A stretch of 64,000 nt of DNA from the NCBI RefSeq assembly GCF_002943715.1, contig NZ_MQUA01000013.1, forward strand, positions 2,617,501-2,681,500, written 5' to 3'. Position numbers and translations under genes: made by a program. This document shows, one piece after another, positions 23,156-32,231 of the stretch. Origin of the DNA: Polaribacter filamentus. Lineage in GTDB: Bacteria; Bacteroidota; Bacteroidia; Flavobacteriales; Flavobacteriaceae. The first letter of the stretch is position 1, and every line of letters begins with the position of its first letter. The notes under the pieces are model-generated. The model was not told the DNA's origin. It did no database searches and saw nothing but the letters and a program-made list of their open reading frames with translations.

Positions 23156-25654
23156 TTATTTATTCTTTGGATCATCCATATTCATATATAATATATCAAT
23201 ATCTGTAGCCTCTTTTCCTAATAAATATTTACTAAAATGATCTGCTCTTAGCCAAAAAGAATATTCTGTCATGTCTCCAAAACCATGTCTTTGGCCTGGC
23301 ATAATCATAAATTCAAAACGCTTATGTGCTTTAATTAATTGTTCGGCCATTCTAATCGTTCCCGCAGGATGCACGTTATTATCCATATCGCCATGAATTA
23401 ACATTAAATGTCCTTTTAAGTTTTTTGCCAAAGATTGATTGTAATCAATATCATATTTATAAGAAATTTTTCCTTTTTCGTCAATTTCTTCTTTTACACC
23501 GTGATGCGTTTCACTCCACCAAGAATTATACACTCTATTATCATGGTTTCCTGCGGATGAAACTGCGGCTTTAAAGAAATCTGGATAGACTAACATTGCT
23601 GCTGTAGACATAAATCCACCACCAGAATGACCGTAAATCCCTACTTTATCAATGTCTATAAATTGATGTTTATTCGCTAATTGTTGTGCTACATATTTTT
23701 TATCAGCCAAACCATAATCACGTAAATTTCCGTAACCATAATTGTGATACCATTTAGATCTGTCTGGATGACCACCTCTATTTCCCAAGGTAATTACCAC
23801 AAAACCAACTTGCGCCATTCTATCTAAACGATCCATTCTATAAGAAAAAGATTTGTTTACAGCTTCGGTTTGTGGTCCAGGATACACATATTCTAAAAGC
23901 GGATATACTTTTGTAGAATCCATATCAAAAGGCTTGTACATCACACCGTAAATATCTGTAATTCCGTCATCCGCTTTTACTTTAAAAGGTTCTGGAAATT
24001 GATATCCTGATGCTAATAATTGCGATAAATCTGCAGTTTCTAGATCTAGAACTAACTTTCCGTTCGTATCTCTCACTTCCGATTTTGGAGTGGTATTTAC
24101 TCTAGAAAAATTATTTACAAAATATTGATTCGAATCAGACATCGAAGAAGTTGTTGTAAAATCTCCAGGATCTAAGGTCTTCATTCCCGATCCGTTTAAA
24201 CTGATTTTATACGTATGGGCATAATAAGGGTCGTGCTCTTTGTTGACACCGTTTGCTGTAAAATATAAGGTTCTACTTTTTTCATCTAAACCCTCAAATC
24301 CTGCCACATGATAATCACCTTCTGTAACTTGATTTTTTAAGTTTCCGTTGGCATCATATAAATAAAAATGTGCCCAACCATCGCGCTCTGCCCAATGCAA
24401 CATTTCTGTTTCATTGTTAAATAAAATTAAGGGTGCAGACTCTATGTAGGTATTAAAACGCTCTTCAATCAACACTTTGTATTCACCCGTATTTATATCA
24501 GCTACACAAACATCATATTTTTTTCTATCTCTAGAAATTACACTAAAATAAAGTTTTCCTTTTTTTGACAAAAGCAAAGAAGGGGTAAAATCATCATCTC
24601 GATCAGATTGTTTTCTTGGTGCTCTAAAAACATTTAAACTTTGTTGACGAACCGTATCTAAAGGAACTTTTACATGCGTTTTTGTTGGAATATCAAAAAT
24701 TAATAATTCTGATTTGTAATATTCTTGCTCTCCCGGCATATGGTATTTATAGGTTTCTAAAGTTGGTCTTTTTTTACCTGTAGAATTAATTACCCACAAA
24801 TCTTTGATGTGTCTAGAATCTGATTTTTCGAACACAAACTTTTTAGAATCATGAGACCAAGTTCCCCACGCACCTTTACGTTTGTCTTTATTTTCATCTT
24901 TATCAACATTATCTTCTCTTGAACTACCGCCGTAACCGTAGTTATCTTCTCCATCTTTTGTCCATTGATTTTCTACAACAGTGCTATCTTTTTCGTTTTT
25001 AATAAACTTTTTAAAGTTTATTTTATCCATCCAATACAAGTTAAATTGTTTTGAGTATAAAACGATAGAACTATCTGGAGCAATATTTGCCCACTTTTCC
25101 CAAGGTTTTTTCTCTTCTTTTTTAGTGTTGATTATTTTCAAACCATTACTACCTAGTCTATATTCTAAATAGTAGGTTTTTTTCTCCATTTTTGGTGTCT
25201 TCGTTTTTTCACTTTTAGTGGATATGGAATCATTTTCTATATCTTCTTTTTCATCAACGAACTCCACTTCTTCGGTTGATTCTACTCTAAAATGAATCGC
25301 ATTTTCAGCTTCATTAAATTTAAAATCCAATTTCGGTAAATGTTTAGCATCATAAGGATCTTTGGTAATTTCTGTTAACCATTTCGCCATCTTCACATTG
25401 TCAAAAAGCTCATTTTTGCTTTTTTTATCAAGATCAACCAGATAATGATTAGACCCATCCGATGTTTTGTAGGCATACCAAAAACGGTTTCCCTTTTTTA
25501 ACCAATGCGGATTTACATCCGTTGAATGCACCATTTTTGCCAAGTTCTCTGGCGCATATTTGGCGGCCTGCCTATAATTTGGCGTTGGAGTTTCTTGCGC
25601 AGAAATTACTGATACAGTAAATAAAAACACAAAAAATAAGATACTATTTTTCAT
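23156..25654 (-). CDS. S9 family prolyl oligopeptidase (DPP IV-type)
   Basis: 832 aa. Signal peptide (MKNSILFFVFLFTVSVISAQ), an N-terminal beta-propeller of the DPP IV type (about 30-580) and a C-terminal alpha/beta hydrolase. The nucleophile Ser677 is in GIYGHSGGGFM; the acid is in HGDMDNNVHP and the base in GQRHGFGD. It would cleave dipeptides (often X-Pro) or oligopeptides in the periplasm or at the cell surface, as in peptide-degrading flavobacteria. No neighbours indicate a special role. Residues 120-180 include a charged low-complexity insert (EFVDEKEDIENDSISTKS) that widens the propeller relative to short homologues. Confidence 0.92.
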   Translation of the reverse strand: MKNSILFFVFLFTVSVISAQETPTPNYRQAAKYAPENLAKMVHSTDVNPHWLKKGNRFWYAYKTSDGSNHYLVDLDKKSKNELFDNVKMAKWLTEITKDPYDAKHLPKLDFKFNEAENAIHFRVESTEEVEFVDEKEDIENDSISTKSEKTKTPKMEKKTYYLEYRLGSNGLKIINTKKEEKKPWEKWANIAPDSSIVLYSKQFNLYWMDKINFKKFIKNEKDSTVVENQWTKDGEDNYGYGGSSREDNVDKDENKDKRKGAWGTWSHDSKKFVFEKSDSRHIKDLWVINSTGKKRPTLETYKYHMPGEQEYYKSELLIFDIPTKTHVKVPLDTVRQQSLNVFRAPRKQSDRDDDFTPSLLLSKKGKLYFSVISRDRKKYDVCVADINTGEYKVLIEERFNTYIESAPLILFNNETEMLHWAERDGWAHFYLYDANGNLKNQVTEGDYHVAGFEGLDEKSRTLYFTANGVNKEHDPYYAHTYKISLNGSGMKTLDPGDFTTTSSMSDSNQYFVNNFSRVNTTPKSEVRDTNGKLVLDLETADLSQLLASGYQFPEPFKVKADDGITDIYGVMYKPFDMDSTKVYPLLEYVYPGPQTEAVNKSFSYRMDRLDRMAQVGFVVITLGNRGGHPDRSKWYHNYGYGNLRDYGLADKKYVAQQLANKHQFIDIDKVGIYGHSGGGFMSTAAMLVYPDFFKAAVSSAGNHDNRVYNSWWSETHHGVKEEIDEKGKISYKYDIDYNQSLAKNLKGHLMLIHGDMDNNVHPAGTIRMAEQLIKAHKRFEFMIMPGQRHGFGDMTEYSFWLRADHFSKYLLGKEATDIDILYMNMDDPKNK

Positions 25655-25758
25655 CTGTAGTGTTTGTTTAATTTGAATTAAAATCTAAAGTTCTCGAAAA
25701 CAAATTATATTACAAATTATAAAGTAATTTATATTAAAAGTTTATCGCTTTTTAACAA

Positions 25759-26208
25759 TTAATTAAGATTCCGTTTTTCAACAAAGAATCTTTTTAACAA
25801 TTGCGAACATTCTTTTTCTAAAACACCACTTATAACTTTTGTCTTTGGATGTAACGTAGTTTTTAAGTTCACAAAACCTCTTTCTAGTTCAGAAGCTCCA
25901 TAAACAATTGTATCAATTTGTGCCCAATAACTTGCGCCAGCGCACATTTGGCAAGGTTCTAAAGTAACATACAATACACAATCTTTTAAATATTTTCCTC
26001 CTAAAAAATCAGCTGCTGCTGTAAAAGCTTGCATTTCTGCATGTGCCGTTACATCCGTTAAGGTTTCTGTTAAATTATGCGCTCTCGCTATAATTTGATT
26101 TTTATGAACAATAATTGCACCCACAGGTACTTCGCCTTTATCATAAGCTGCTTCTGCTTCTTGCAAAGCTTTTTTCATGAAATAAATATCGTCAAAAGGT
26201 TGTATCAT
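25759..26208 (-). CDS. tadA: tRNA-specific adenosine deaminase TadA
   Basis: 149 aa, normal size. The zinc deaminase signature is complete: His56-Ala-Glu58 in TAHAEMQAF and Cys86-Gln-Met-Cys89 in PCQMC. TadA converts A34 to inosine in tRNA-Arg(ACG), so it is essential. The start MIQPFDDIYFMKKAL is typical for Bacteroidota homologues. A guanine deaminase of the same fold is possible, but the length and motif favour TadA. Confidence 0.9.
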   Translation of the reverse strand: MIQPFDDIYFMKKALQEAEAAYDKGEVPVGAIIVHKNQIIARAHNLTETLTDVTAHAEMQAFTAAADFLGGKYLKDCVLYVTLEPCQMCAGASYWAQIDTIVYGASELERGFVNLKTTLHPKTKVISGVLEKECSQLLKRFFVEKRNLN

Positions 26209-26429
26209 TTTTTGTGAATTATGTTCTTTATTTATTTTTGACTATGCCCATCATACCTAATATTATAAAAATATTTGCTATAATTCGTCCCCAGAAAATA
26301 AAAGGCATCCGAAGTTATTATGTTTAATATGATGAGTTTAAAACTTGCAATCAATATTAGTAAAGGTAAATTTTCTTTTTTCACCATAACTATTCTTTTT
26401 ACAAATCAATATTACAAAAAGTTATATTG

Positions 26430-26437
26430 TATTTTTG
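26430..26437 (+). promoter_or_regulatory. -7 promoter element of dxs
   Basis: TATTTTTG, a full match to TAnnTTTG, ending only 7 bp before the dxs ATG at 26445. The transcript would have a leader of just a few bases, so dxs may be translated from a nearly leaderless mRNA. Confidence 0.55.
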
Positions 26438-26444
26438 TATTCGG

Positions 26445-28214
26445 ATGAATAATTTATTAAACAACATATCAAACCCATCAGATTTAAGAAAATTAAATAC
26501 TGACCAATTGCCACAATTGGCAAAGGAATTGCGTGCATTTATTATTGATATTGTTGCTGCAAAAGAAGGCCATTTAGGTGCAAGTTTGGGTGTTATAGAA
26601 CTCACAATTGCACTTCATTATTTATTTAATACACCAAATGATTTATTGGTTTGGGATGTTGGACATCAAGCATACGGACATAAAATTTTAACGGGCAGAA
26701 AAGACATTTTTCATACCAATAGACAATTTGGCGGAATTGCTGGTTTTCCTTCTAGAAAAGAGAGTGAATTTGATGCATTTGGAGTTGGGCATTCTTCCAC
26801 TTCTATTTCTGCAGCTTTAGGAATGGCACTTGCATCTAACTTAAAAGGCCATGCAGAAAAACATCATATTGCTGTGATTGGCGATGCTTCTATTGCAAGC
26901 GGAATGGCTTTTGAAGCCTTGAATCATGCAGGAGTTTCTGACGCCAATTTATTGATTATTTTAAATGATAATGCTATCGGAATTGATCCTTCGGTTGGCG
27001 CGTTAAAGGAATATTTAACCAAAGTTAAAACTGATAAAAGATTAGCTGCGCAAAATAATATTGTCAAAGCTTTGAATTTTGATTATTCGGGGCCTATTGA
27101 CGGTCATGATTTAACAAAAATAGTATCAGAATTAGAACGATTAAAATCTGTAAAAGGTCCAAAGTTTTTACATGTAATTACCACAAAAGGCAAAGGTTTA
27201 CAGCAAGCTGAAGAAGACCAAGTTACCTATCATGCACCAGGAAAATTTAATAAAACTTCTGGGGAAAGAATAAAAAAAGAAGAGAGTTTATATACAAAGT
27301 ATCAAGATGTTTTTGGAAAAACAATTGTAGAATTAGCAAAACAAAATGAGAATATTGTGGGTATTACACCCGCAATGTTAACCGGAAGTTCGTTAAAATT
27401 GATGTTACAAGAATTCCCAAAACGAACTTTTGATGTTGGTATTGCGGAACAACATGCAGTTACTTTGGCTGCCGGAATGGCAACTCAAGGATTAATTCCG
27501 TTTTGTAATATTTATTCAACGTTTCTGCAACGTGCTTACGATCAAGTAATTCATGATGTTGCTTTGCAAAATTTACCGGTTATTTTTTGCTTGGACAGAG
27601 CTGGTTTGGTTGGTGAAGATGGCGCAACGCATCATGGTGTTTTTGACCTGGCGTATCTAAGATGCATTCCTAACTTGATTATTTTTGCACCAAGAAATGA
27701 AATTGAATTGCGCAATATTTTATACACGGCTCAATTAAGATTGAAAAATCCGATTGCAATAAGGTATCCGAGAGGAAAAGGAAAAATTATTGACTGGGAA
27801 AAACCTTTTCAAAAAATTGAAATCGGAAAAGGAATTTGTTTAAAAGAAGGGGGAGGAATCGCTATTTTATCTGTTGGAACTGTTGCTGACACCGTTTCTG
27901 AAGCAATTATTTCGTCAGTAAAAAGGGATGAACTTGCACATTATGATATGCGTTTTATAAAACCTTTGGATGAAAACTTATTACATCAAATTTTTAAAAA
28001 ACATCAAACTATAATTACCATTGAAGACGGAACAATTAAAGGGGGATTTGGTTCCTCAATTTTAGAATTTGCATCAAAATTTAACTATAAAAACAATATT
28101 AAAATTTTAGGCATCCCTGATGAATTTGTAGAACACGGAAGTAGTGAAAAACTTCAAAAAGAAGTTGGTTTAGATGCTGAAAGTTTAGTGAATTATTTTA
28201 ATTTAAGATCATAA
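26445..28214 (+). CDS. dxs: 1-deoxy-D-xylulose-5-phosphate synthase
   Basis: 589 aa from ATG 26445 (MNNLLNNISNPSDLRKL); the frame reaches a few codons further upstream into the promoter. The thiamin diphosphate site is seen as VIGDASIASGMAFEALNHAG with ILNDN, and the N-terminal HLGASLGVIELTIALHY, the central transketolase Pyr domain (TFDVGIAEQHAVTLAAGMA, the conserved Glu in IAEQH) and the C-terminal transketolase domain are all in order. Dxs condenses pyruvate with glyceraldehyde-3-phosphate, the first step of the MEP isoprenoid route, also feeding thiamin and pyridoxal. It is at the short end of the 590-640 aa family range. It stands alone, with the terminator just after its stop. Confidence 0.93.
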   Translation: MNNLLNNISNPSDLRKLNTDQLPQLAKELRAFIIDIVAAKEGHLGASLGVIELTIALHYLFNTPNDLLVWDVGHQAYGHKILTGRKDIFHTNRQFGGIAGFPSRKESEFDAFGVGHSSTSISAALGMALASNLKGHAEKHHIAVIGDASIASGMAFEALNHAGVSDANLLIILNDNAIGIDPSVGALKEYLTKVKTDKRLAAQNNIVKALNFDYSGPIDGHDLTKIVSELERLKSVKGPKFLHVITTKGKGLQQAEEDQVTYHAPGKFNKTSGERIKKEESLYTKYQDVFGKTIVELAKQNENIVGITPAMLTGSSLKLMLQEFPKRTFDVGIAEQHAVTLAAGMATQGLIPFCNIYSTFLQRAYDQVIHDVALQNLPVIFCLDRAGLVGEDGATHHGVFDLAYLRCIPNLIIFAPRNEIELRNILYTAQLRLKNPIAIRYPRGKGKIIDWEKPFQKIEIGKGICLKEGGGIAILSVGTVADTVSEAIISSVKRDELAHYDMRFIKPLDENLLHQIFKKHQTIITIEDGTIKGGFGSSILEFASKFNYKNNIKILGIPDEFVEHGSSEKLQKEVGLDAESLVNYFNLRS

Positions 28215-28242
28215 AAAAAAGACGCCAAATGGCGTCTTTTTT
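28214..28242. terminator. Bidirectional terminator between dxs and the T9SS cargo gene
   Basis: A8, stem GACGCC / GGCGTC with AAAT loop, T6. Placed between convergent genes. Confidence 0.85.
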
Positions 28243-28265
28243 ATTTCAATTTAACTATTCTACAA

Positions 28266-31200
28266 TTATTCAATAATAATTTTTCTAGAAGATGTTTTAT
28301 TGTTTTCGCGAGAAATGTTTACAAAATAAACTCCCGCTTTTAAATTAACAGAAATACTTTGTTTTTCATTAACTGAAAAATCTACCTGTTTTTTAAATAC
28401 TTCTCTTCCTCGAATGTCAAAAATATTCATTTTAGCTTTCCCCAACTCGTTTTTTGCCTGAATCGTAAAATTACCATTAGAAACTGTTGGATATATTGTA
28501 AATGCTTTTAGACCAGCTAAAACCTCTTCTACAGAAGCCGTCGCTTCTTTATTTATTGATCTAATTGCCCAACCATAAGAATTGGTAAATGGATCTGAAA
28601 CTAAAGAAAACCTAAGTACTATCGTTTCTCCTGTTGAGAATCCTTTTGTTGTTAAATCTATTGTTTGCTCTTTAAATAACGCATCATTGATTGGAATTGA
28701 ACCTACATCAACTTTCGTTGATTCAGCCAACCATTCAGTAAATCTTCGAGAATCATATTTATCTATTGTTTTCCATGTACTAAGATCTGTAGATGCTTCA
28801 ATAATTACATAATCATAAAACTGAGACAAATCATTTAAATCAGTTGTATAAGGCTCTACAATAGCAAAATCTTCGTACATGAAATTTTTATTTGATTCAG
28901 AAATAGTTAAAGGCTGTTTTAGTACTACGGAATAGGTAGTTCTACTACTATAAGGATGACCCGAATTATTTAGAACATTACCGGTAATATTATTACTCAA
29001 ATTATCTATTACAAACCCAGCATTAAAAGCAAAAACATCTGATTCAGTAAACTCTGTGATTTTTAAAAATGTGCTTGGAGATTTGTAAGATACAATATCA
29101 AGGTTTTTATTCTCTTTATCAGTTTCTCTTTTATTCGAATCTTCAAACAATTGTACTGAAACGGTATGCCTTCCTTCTGTTAAGTCTAAAGTTTCAAAAT
29201 TATATGTAATTCCAGTATTAAAATCTTGCACTACTTCTGCTTTTTCTACATCATCTATAAAAACTTTAACCCTATTTACCTTATCAGTTGTAACATTATA
29301 ACTAATAATTGCTTTATTACTGTCTAATGCTTTTTGCCTTGACGCAACGTTTGGTTTTGCGAAATATTGTGCTAAAGTAAAGTTATTCAGCTCAGAAATG
29401 GTTGCAGACCAGATTCCTCTACCATAAGTTGCCATCACTACTTGGTCGTTTACGACTTCCATATCATAAACAGCAACAGGTATAAAATCTGAAACTAAAC
29501 TCCAATTAGCACCTCCGTTTTCTGTTTGAAAAATACCAATTTCTGTACCAGCCCAAATTATGTCTTTATCAAAAGGCATTTCTAAAATACTATGCACAGC
29601 CACATCAGGAAACCCTGTATTTGATCCTGCACTAAACCCTGAAATATCTGTCCAAGTATTTCCTAAGTCTTCTGTCTTTAAAATTTTAGCGGCTCCTTGA
29701 CCAGAAAAAGCAAGGTAAGCTCTATTCTTTTCTGTGTAAGAAGTACTCATGCCAGAAATATTATAACTATGAGTTTTTGTCGGATCATCATAAACATTTG
29801 TGCTTGTAAATGTTTGACCGTTATCTTGAGAAACGTGCATAGTAAAGCTACCATTTTCTGTCATTACTGCACCCGCCCAGATAATATCTGGATCTGCAGA
29901 AGATACTTTAACATTTAGAGAACTTGTAGCATTTGATGTAAAATTACTAGTAATAGGTGTTAAATTCCATGTGGTTCCAAAATCTGTAGATCTCCAAACC
30001 CCGTTTGTAGATACTGCAAAAACGGCATCTGGATTATTATTTGCATTTGCTATTTTTGAATAAAAAGGTGATGTATCCTGATCATTAGAGTCAGTAAAAT
30101 TACTTGATCCTACGCTAATATTGTTAACAAATCTATTAACATTATTATATTGAGATGTAGTTATGTAACTTCCAGGTTTATTGTAATGCCAAATAACTTC
30201 AAAACCATCACCGCCACTAACACCACTGTATATTTTTGATTTTGAAGAATTATTTCCACCAGAAGACCACGAGCCATTGTCTTGTGCCCCTGCTAAATAA
30301 TTGTCTTGCCCATTTTGTTTTGCCGCACCATAAAATTGTGTACTATTTTTCCCCATCACAGTATTAGACCAATCACCTTGAGATACACCTGGATCTTGTT
30401 TAGAGGAAGTACTATACACACCACCATCATTTGCTAACAAAATTTTAAATTCTTGGTTATTTCCCAAAACTGTATACAGACCGTGCTGATCTACATGAAC
30501 ATACGTATTTATTTTACTATTATCATAGCCTGAAGCAATTGATTCTGAAGTAAAATTATTTCCAGAAATAGTAACTTTAAAAACGGCTATACCACCTACA
30601 TAAAACACATTAGCATCATAAGGATGTGCCATGATAACATTATCGTACCATCCTTGACCTGTTAATAAATTTGCGGATGTAGCTGTACCCTCAGTAGTTA
30701 AAGTTGTCCAAAAGAATCCTTTACTTGTAGAATAGTAAAAATCTGTATTTACCCCCACAGTTGCTCCAGAACTGCTAAAAACGCTTAAAAAAACCCTTGA
30801 ATCTACGGGAGAAACAGATAACTCAAATCTTCCATGGTTAGTGTTTTTAGATTCTTTATCAAAAACAAGTTTCCATGTTAAACCTCCATCTGTTGATTTT
30901 ACCACTCCAACACTATCAACTGATCCATATAGAATATTAAAATCTGCAGGATCAGCATCTAAATCTTGCACTGTTCGAGAAGAATTATAAACTCTTGTCC
31001 AAGAAGTTCCTCCATTAATCGTTCTATAGATACCAGATTCTGTTCCTATTAAAACATTATTCTTGTCATTTGGGTTGATAATTATTCTACCAATGTCTCC
31101 ATAATTCAAAGTTGCTGTTAAGTGTTGCCAAGTAGTTCCTCCATCTGTTGTTTTAAAAACACCTGAGCCACCAATCGCACCTAAATTTCCAAAAGGTTCG

Positions 31201-31730
31201 CCTGTACCTACATATAACGTATTAGCATCTGTTGGACTAATTACAATAGTAGAAGTCGCTAGGTTCGGAATTTGAAGATCTGTTAGATTTTCCCAAGTTG
31301 TTCCTGCATCTTCCGTTAACCAAACACCTCCACCAACAGTACCAACATACCATCTGTTCGCATTTGTAGGATCTACAGCAATTCCTCTAGTTCTACCGGG
31401 AACGTTTGCTGGACCTCTTTCTGTAAATATAGGAGCGATAACATTTGCACTTTTACTAAATAAAACTTGCTTTTTTGCTTTCTTGTATTCTTCTACTAAA
31501 TATCCTTTTTTGTAGGTAGATTTTTGTGCTCCAAAAGGTTTTCTAATTTCTTTTTGATAATCAGCAATATGTTCTATTCCTTTTTTATGAACGGCATTAA
31601 GGTCTTTCTTTTTCTTCTTAAATTTTACTTCTTTCACTGTAAATTTTTTGTTCTTACTTTGTTGCTGACAAGAACTTAAAAAAGCTACTGATAAAATTGT
31701 GTAAAATATTACTGCGTAAATTTTCTTCAT
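28266..31730 (-). CDS. Large Asp-box (BNR) repeat protein with T9SS sorting domain and lipobox
   Basis: 1154 aa. The N terminus MKKIYAVIFYTILSVAFLSSC has a lipoprotein lipobox (LSSC, Cys21). About nine Asp-box motifs of the form S/T-x-D-x-G-x-T-W (TEDAGTTW, TTDGGTTW, STDGGLTW, STDFGTTW, TEDLGNTW and others) make a multi-bladed propeller at residues 100-760, as in sortilin/sialidase-like proteins. The C-terminal ~85 residues (LKAFTIYPTVSNGNFTIQ, IFDIRGREVFKKQV, GVYFVNISRENNKTSSRKIIIE) match the T9SS type A sorting domain. It should therefore be secreted through SprA, whose gene is in the window. The lipobox plus T9SS signal is unusual. A small lipoprotein gene lies 8 bp upstream. Binding partner unknown. 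Confidence 0.85.
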   Translation of the reverse strand: MKKIYAVIFYTILSVAFLSSCQQQSKNKKFTVKEVKFKKKKKDLNAVHKKGIEHIADYQKEIRKPFGAQKSTYKKGYLVEEYKKAKKQVLFSKSANVIAPIFTERGPANVPGRTRGIAVDPTNANRWYVGTVGGGVWLTEDAGTTWENLTDLQIPNLATSTIVISPTDANTLYVGTGEPFGNLGAIGGSGVFKTTDGGTTWQHLTATLNYGDIGRIIINPNDKNNVLIGTESGIYRTINGGTSWTRVYNSSRTVQDLDADPADFNILYGSVDSVGVVKSTDGGLTWKLVFDKESKNTNHGRFELSVSPVDSRVFLSVFSSSGATVGVNTDFYYSTSKGFFWTTLTTEGTATSANLLTGQGWYDNVIMAHPYDANVFYVGGIAVFKVTISGNNFTSESIASGYDNSKINTYVHVDQHGLYTVLGNNQEFKILLANDGGVYSTSSKQDPGVSQGDWSNTVMGKNSTQFYGAAKQNGQDNYLAGAQDNGSWSSGGNNSSKSKIYSGVSGGDGFEVIWHYNKPGSYITTSQYNNVNRFVNNISVGSSNFTDSNDQDTSPFYSKIANANNNPDAVFAVSTNGVWRSTDFGTTWNLTPITSNFTSNATSSLNVKVSSADPDIIWAGAVMTENGSFTMHVSQDNGQTFTSTNVYDDPTKTHSYNISGMSTSYTEKNRAYLAFSGQGAAKILKTEDLGNTWTDISGFSAGSNTGFPDVAVHSILEMPFDKDIIWAGTEIGIFQTENGGANWSLVSDFIPVAVYDMEVVNDQVVMATYGRGIWSATISELNNFTLAQYFAKPNVASRQKALDSNKAIISYNVTTDKVNRVKVFIDDVEKAEVVQDFNTGITYNFETLDLTEGRHTVSVQLFEDSNKRETDKENKNLDIVSYKSPSTFLKITEFTESDVFAFNAGFVIDNLSNNITGNVLNNSGHPYSSRTTYSVVLKQPLTISESNKNFMYEDFAIVEPYTTDLNDLSQFYDYVIIEASTDLSTWKTIDKYDSRRFTEWLAESTKVDVGSIPINDALFKEQTIDLTTKGFSTGETIVLRFSLVSDPFTNSYGWAIRSINKEATASVEEVLAGLKAFTIYPTVSNGNFTIQAKNELGKAKMNIFDIRGREVFKKQVDFSVNEKQSISVNLKAGVYFVNISRENNKTSSRKIIIE

Positions 31731-31738
31731 ATATTAAT

Positions 31739-32140
31739 TTATTTAATTTCTATTATTGTATAATTGGTACTAGGTTTCTTTTTTGTTTTCTCAGAGAAAT
31801 TATAATCCTCTTTTCGTATCATTCCCACGTGTGCAAAACATTTTAAACTGGTATTATCTTGCCATTCTATTTTACTTCCAATAAAAACTCCTTCTTTCTT
31901 TTCTTTTTTGGTTTTTACATCAATAACTTTATAATGAAATGTTATCGGCAAGTTACCATCTGCGTTATGCTTTAAAATTAAAAGCAAGGTTTTTTTTTGA
32001 TTGTAAATCTCTTTGACAACCTCTCTTTCTTTAAATATTATTTTGTTTTCCTCTTCTATTTTATGTAAAGATTTAGATTTACAGCTTAAAAAAAAAGATA
32101 AAAACAAAGAACATAGCATACATTTTATAGTAGTACTCAT
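31739..32140 (-). CDS. Small lipoprotein, unknown function
   Basis: 133 aa. Signal peptide with lipobox LSFFLSC (Cys20), then a basic and acidic soluble part of about 110 residues, including a beta-rich middle (TLLLILKHNADGNLPITFHY) and no known domain that I can identify. It is 8 bp upstream of the large T9SS cargo gene on the same strand, so both are probably one operon, with this gene first. It may help fold or anchor the large protein, but this is inference. No homology I can name. Confidence 0.75.
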   Translation of the reverse strand: MSTTIKCMLCSLFLSFFLSCKSKSLHKIEEENKIIFKEREVVKEIYNQKKTLLLILKHNADGNLPITFHYKVIDVKTKKEKKEGVFIGSKIEWQDNTSLKCFAHVGMIRKEDYNFSEKTKKKPSTNYTIIEIK

Positions 32141-32231
32141 AAAAATATATTTTACTTTTTGTTCATAATTTTACACATTGTTTTTACACATTGCTTAACA
32201 AATATATAAAATTAATAATAATTACCCAATT

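Noticed and set aside
26228-26308. 26-codon minus-strand frame MPFIFWGRIIANIFIILGMM just upstream of tadA
   Set aside because: Hydrophobic and possibly the tail of a lost membrane protein (an ATG-led segment in another frame lies upstream), but too short to support as a gene.
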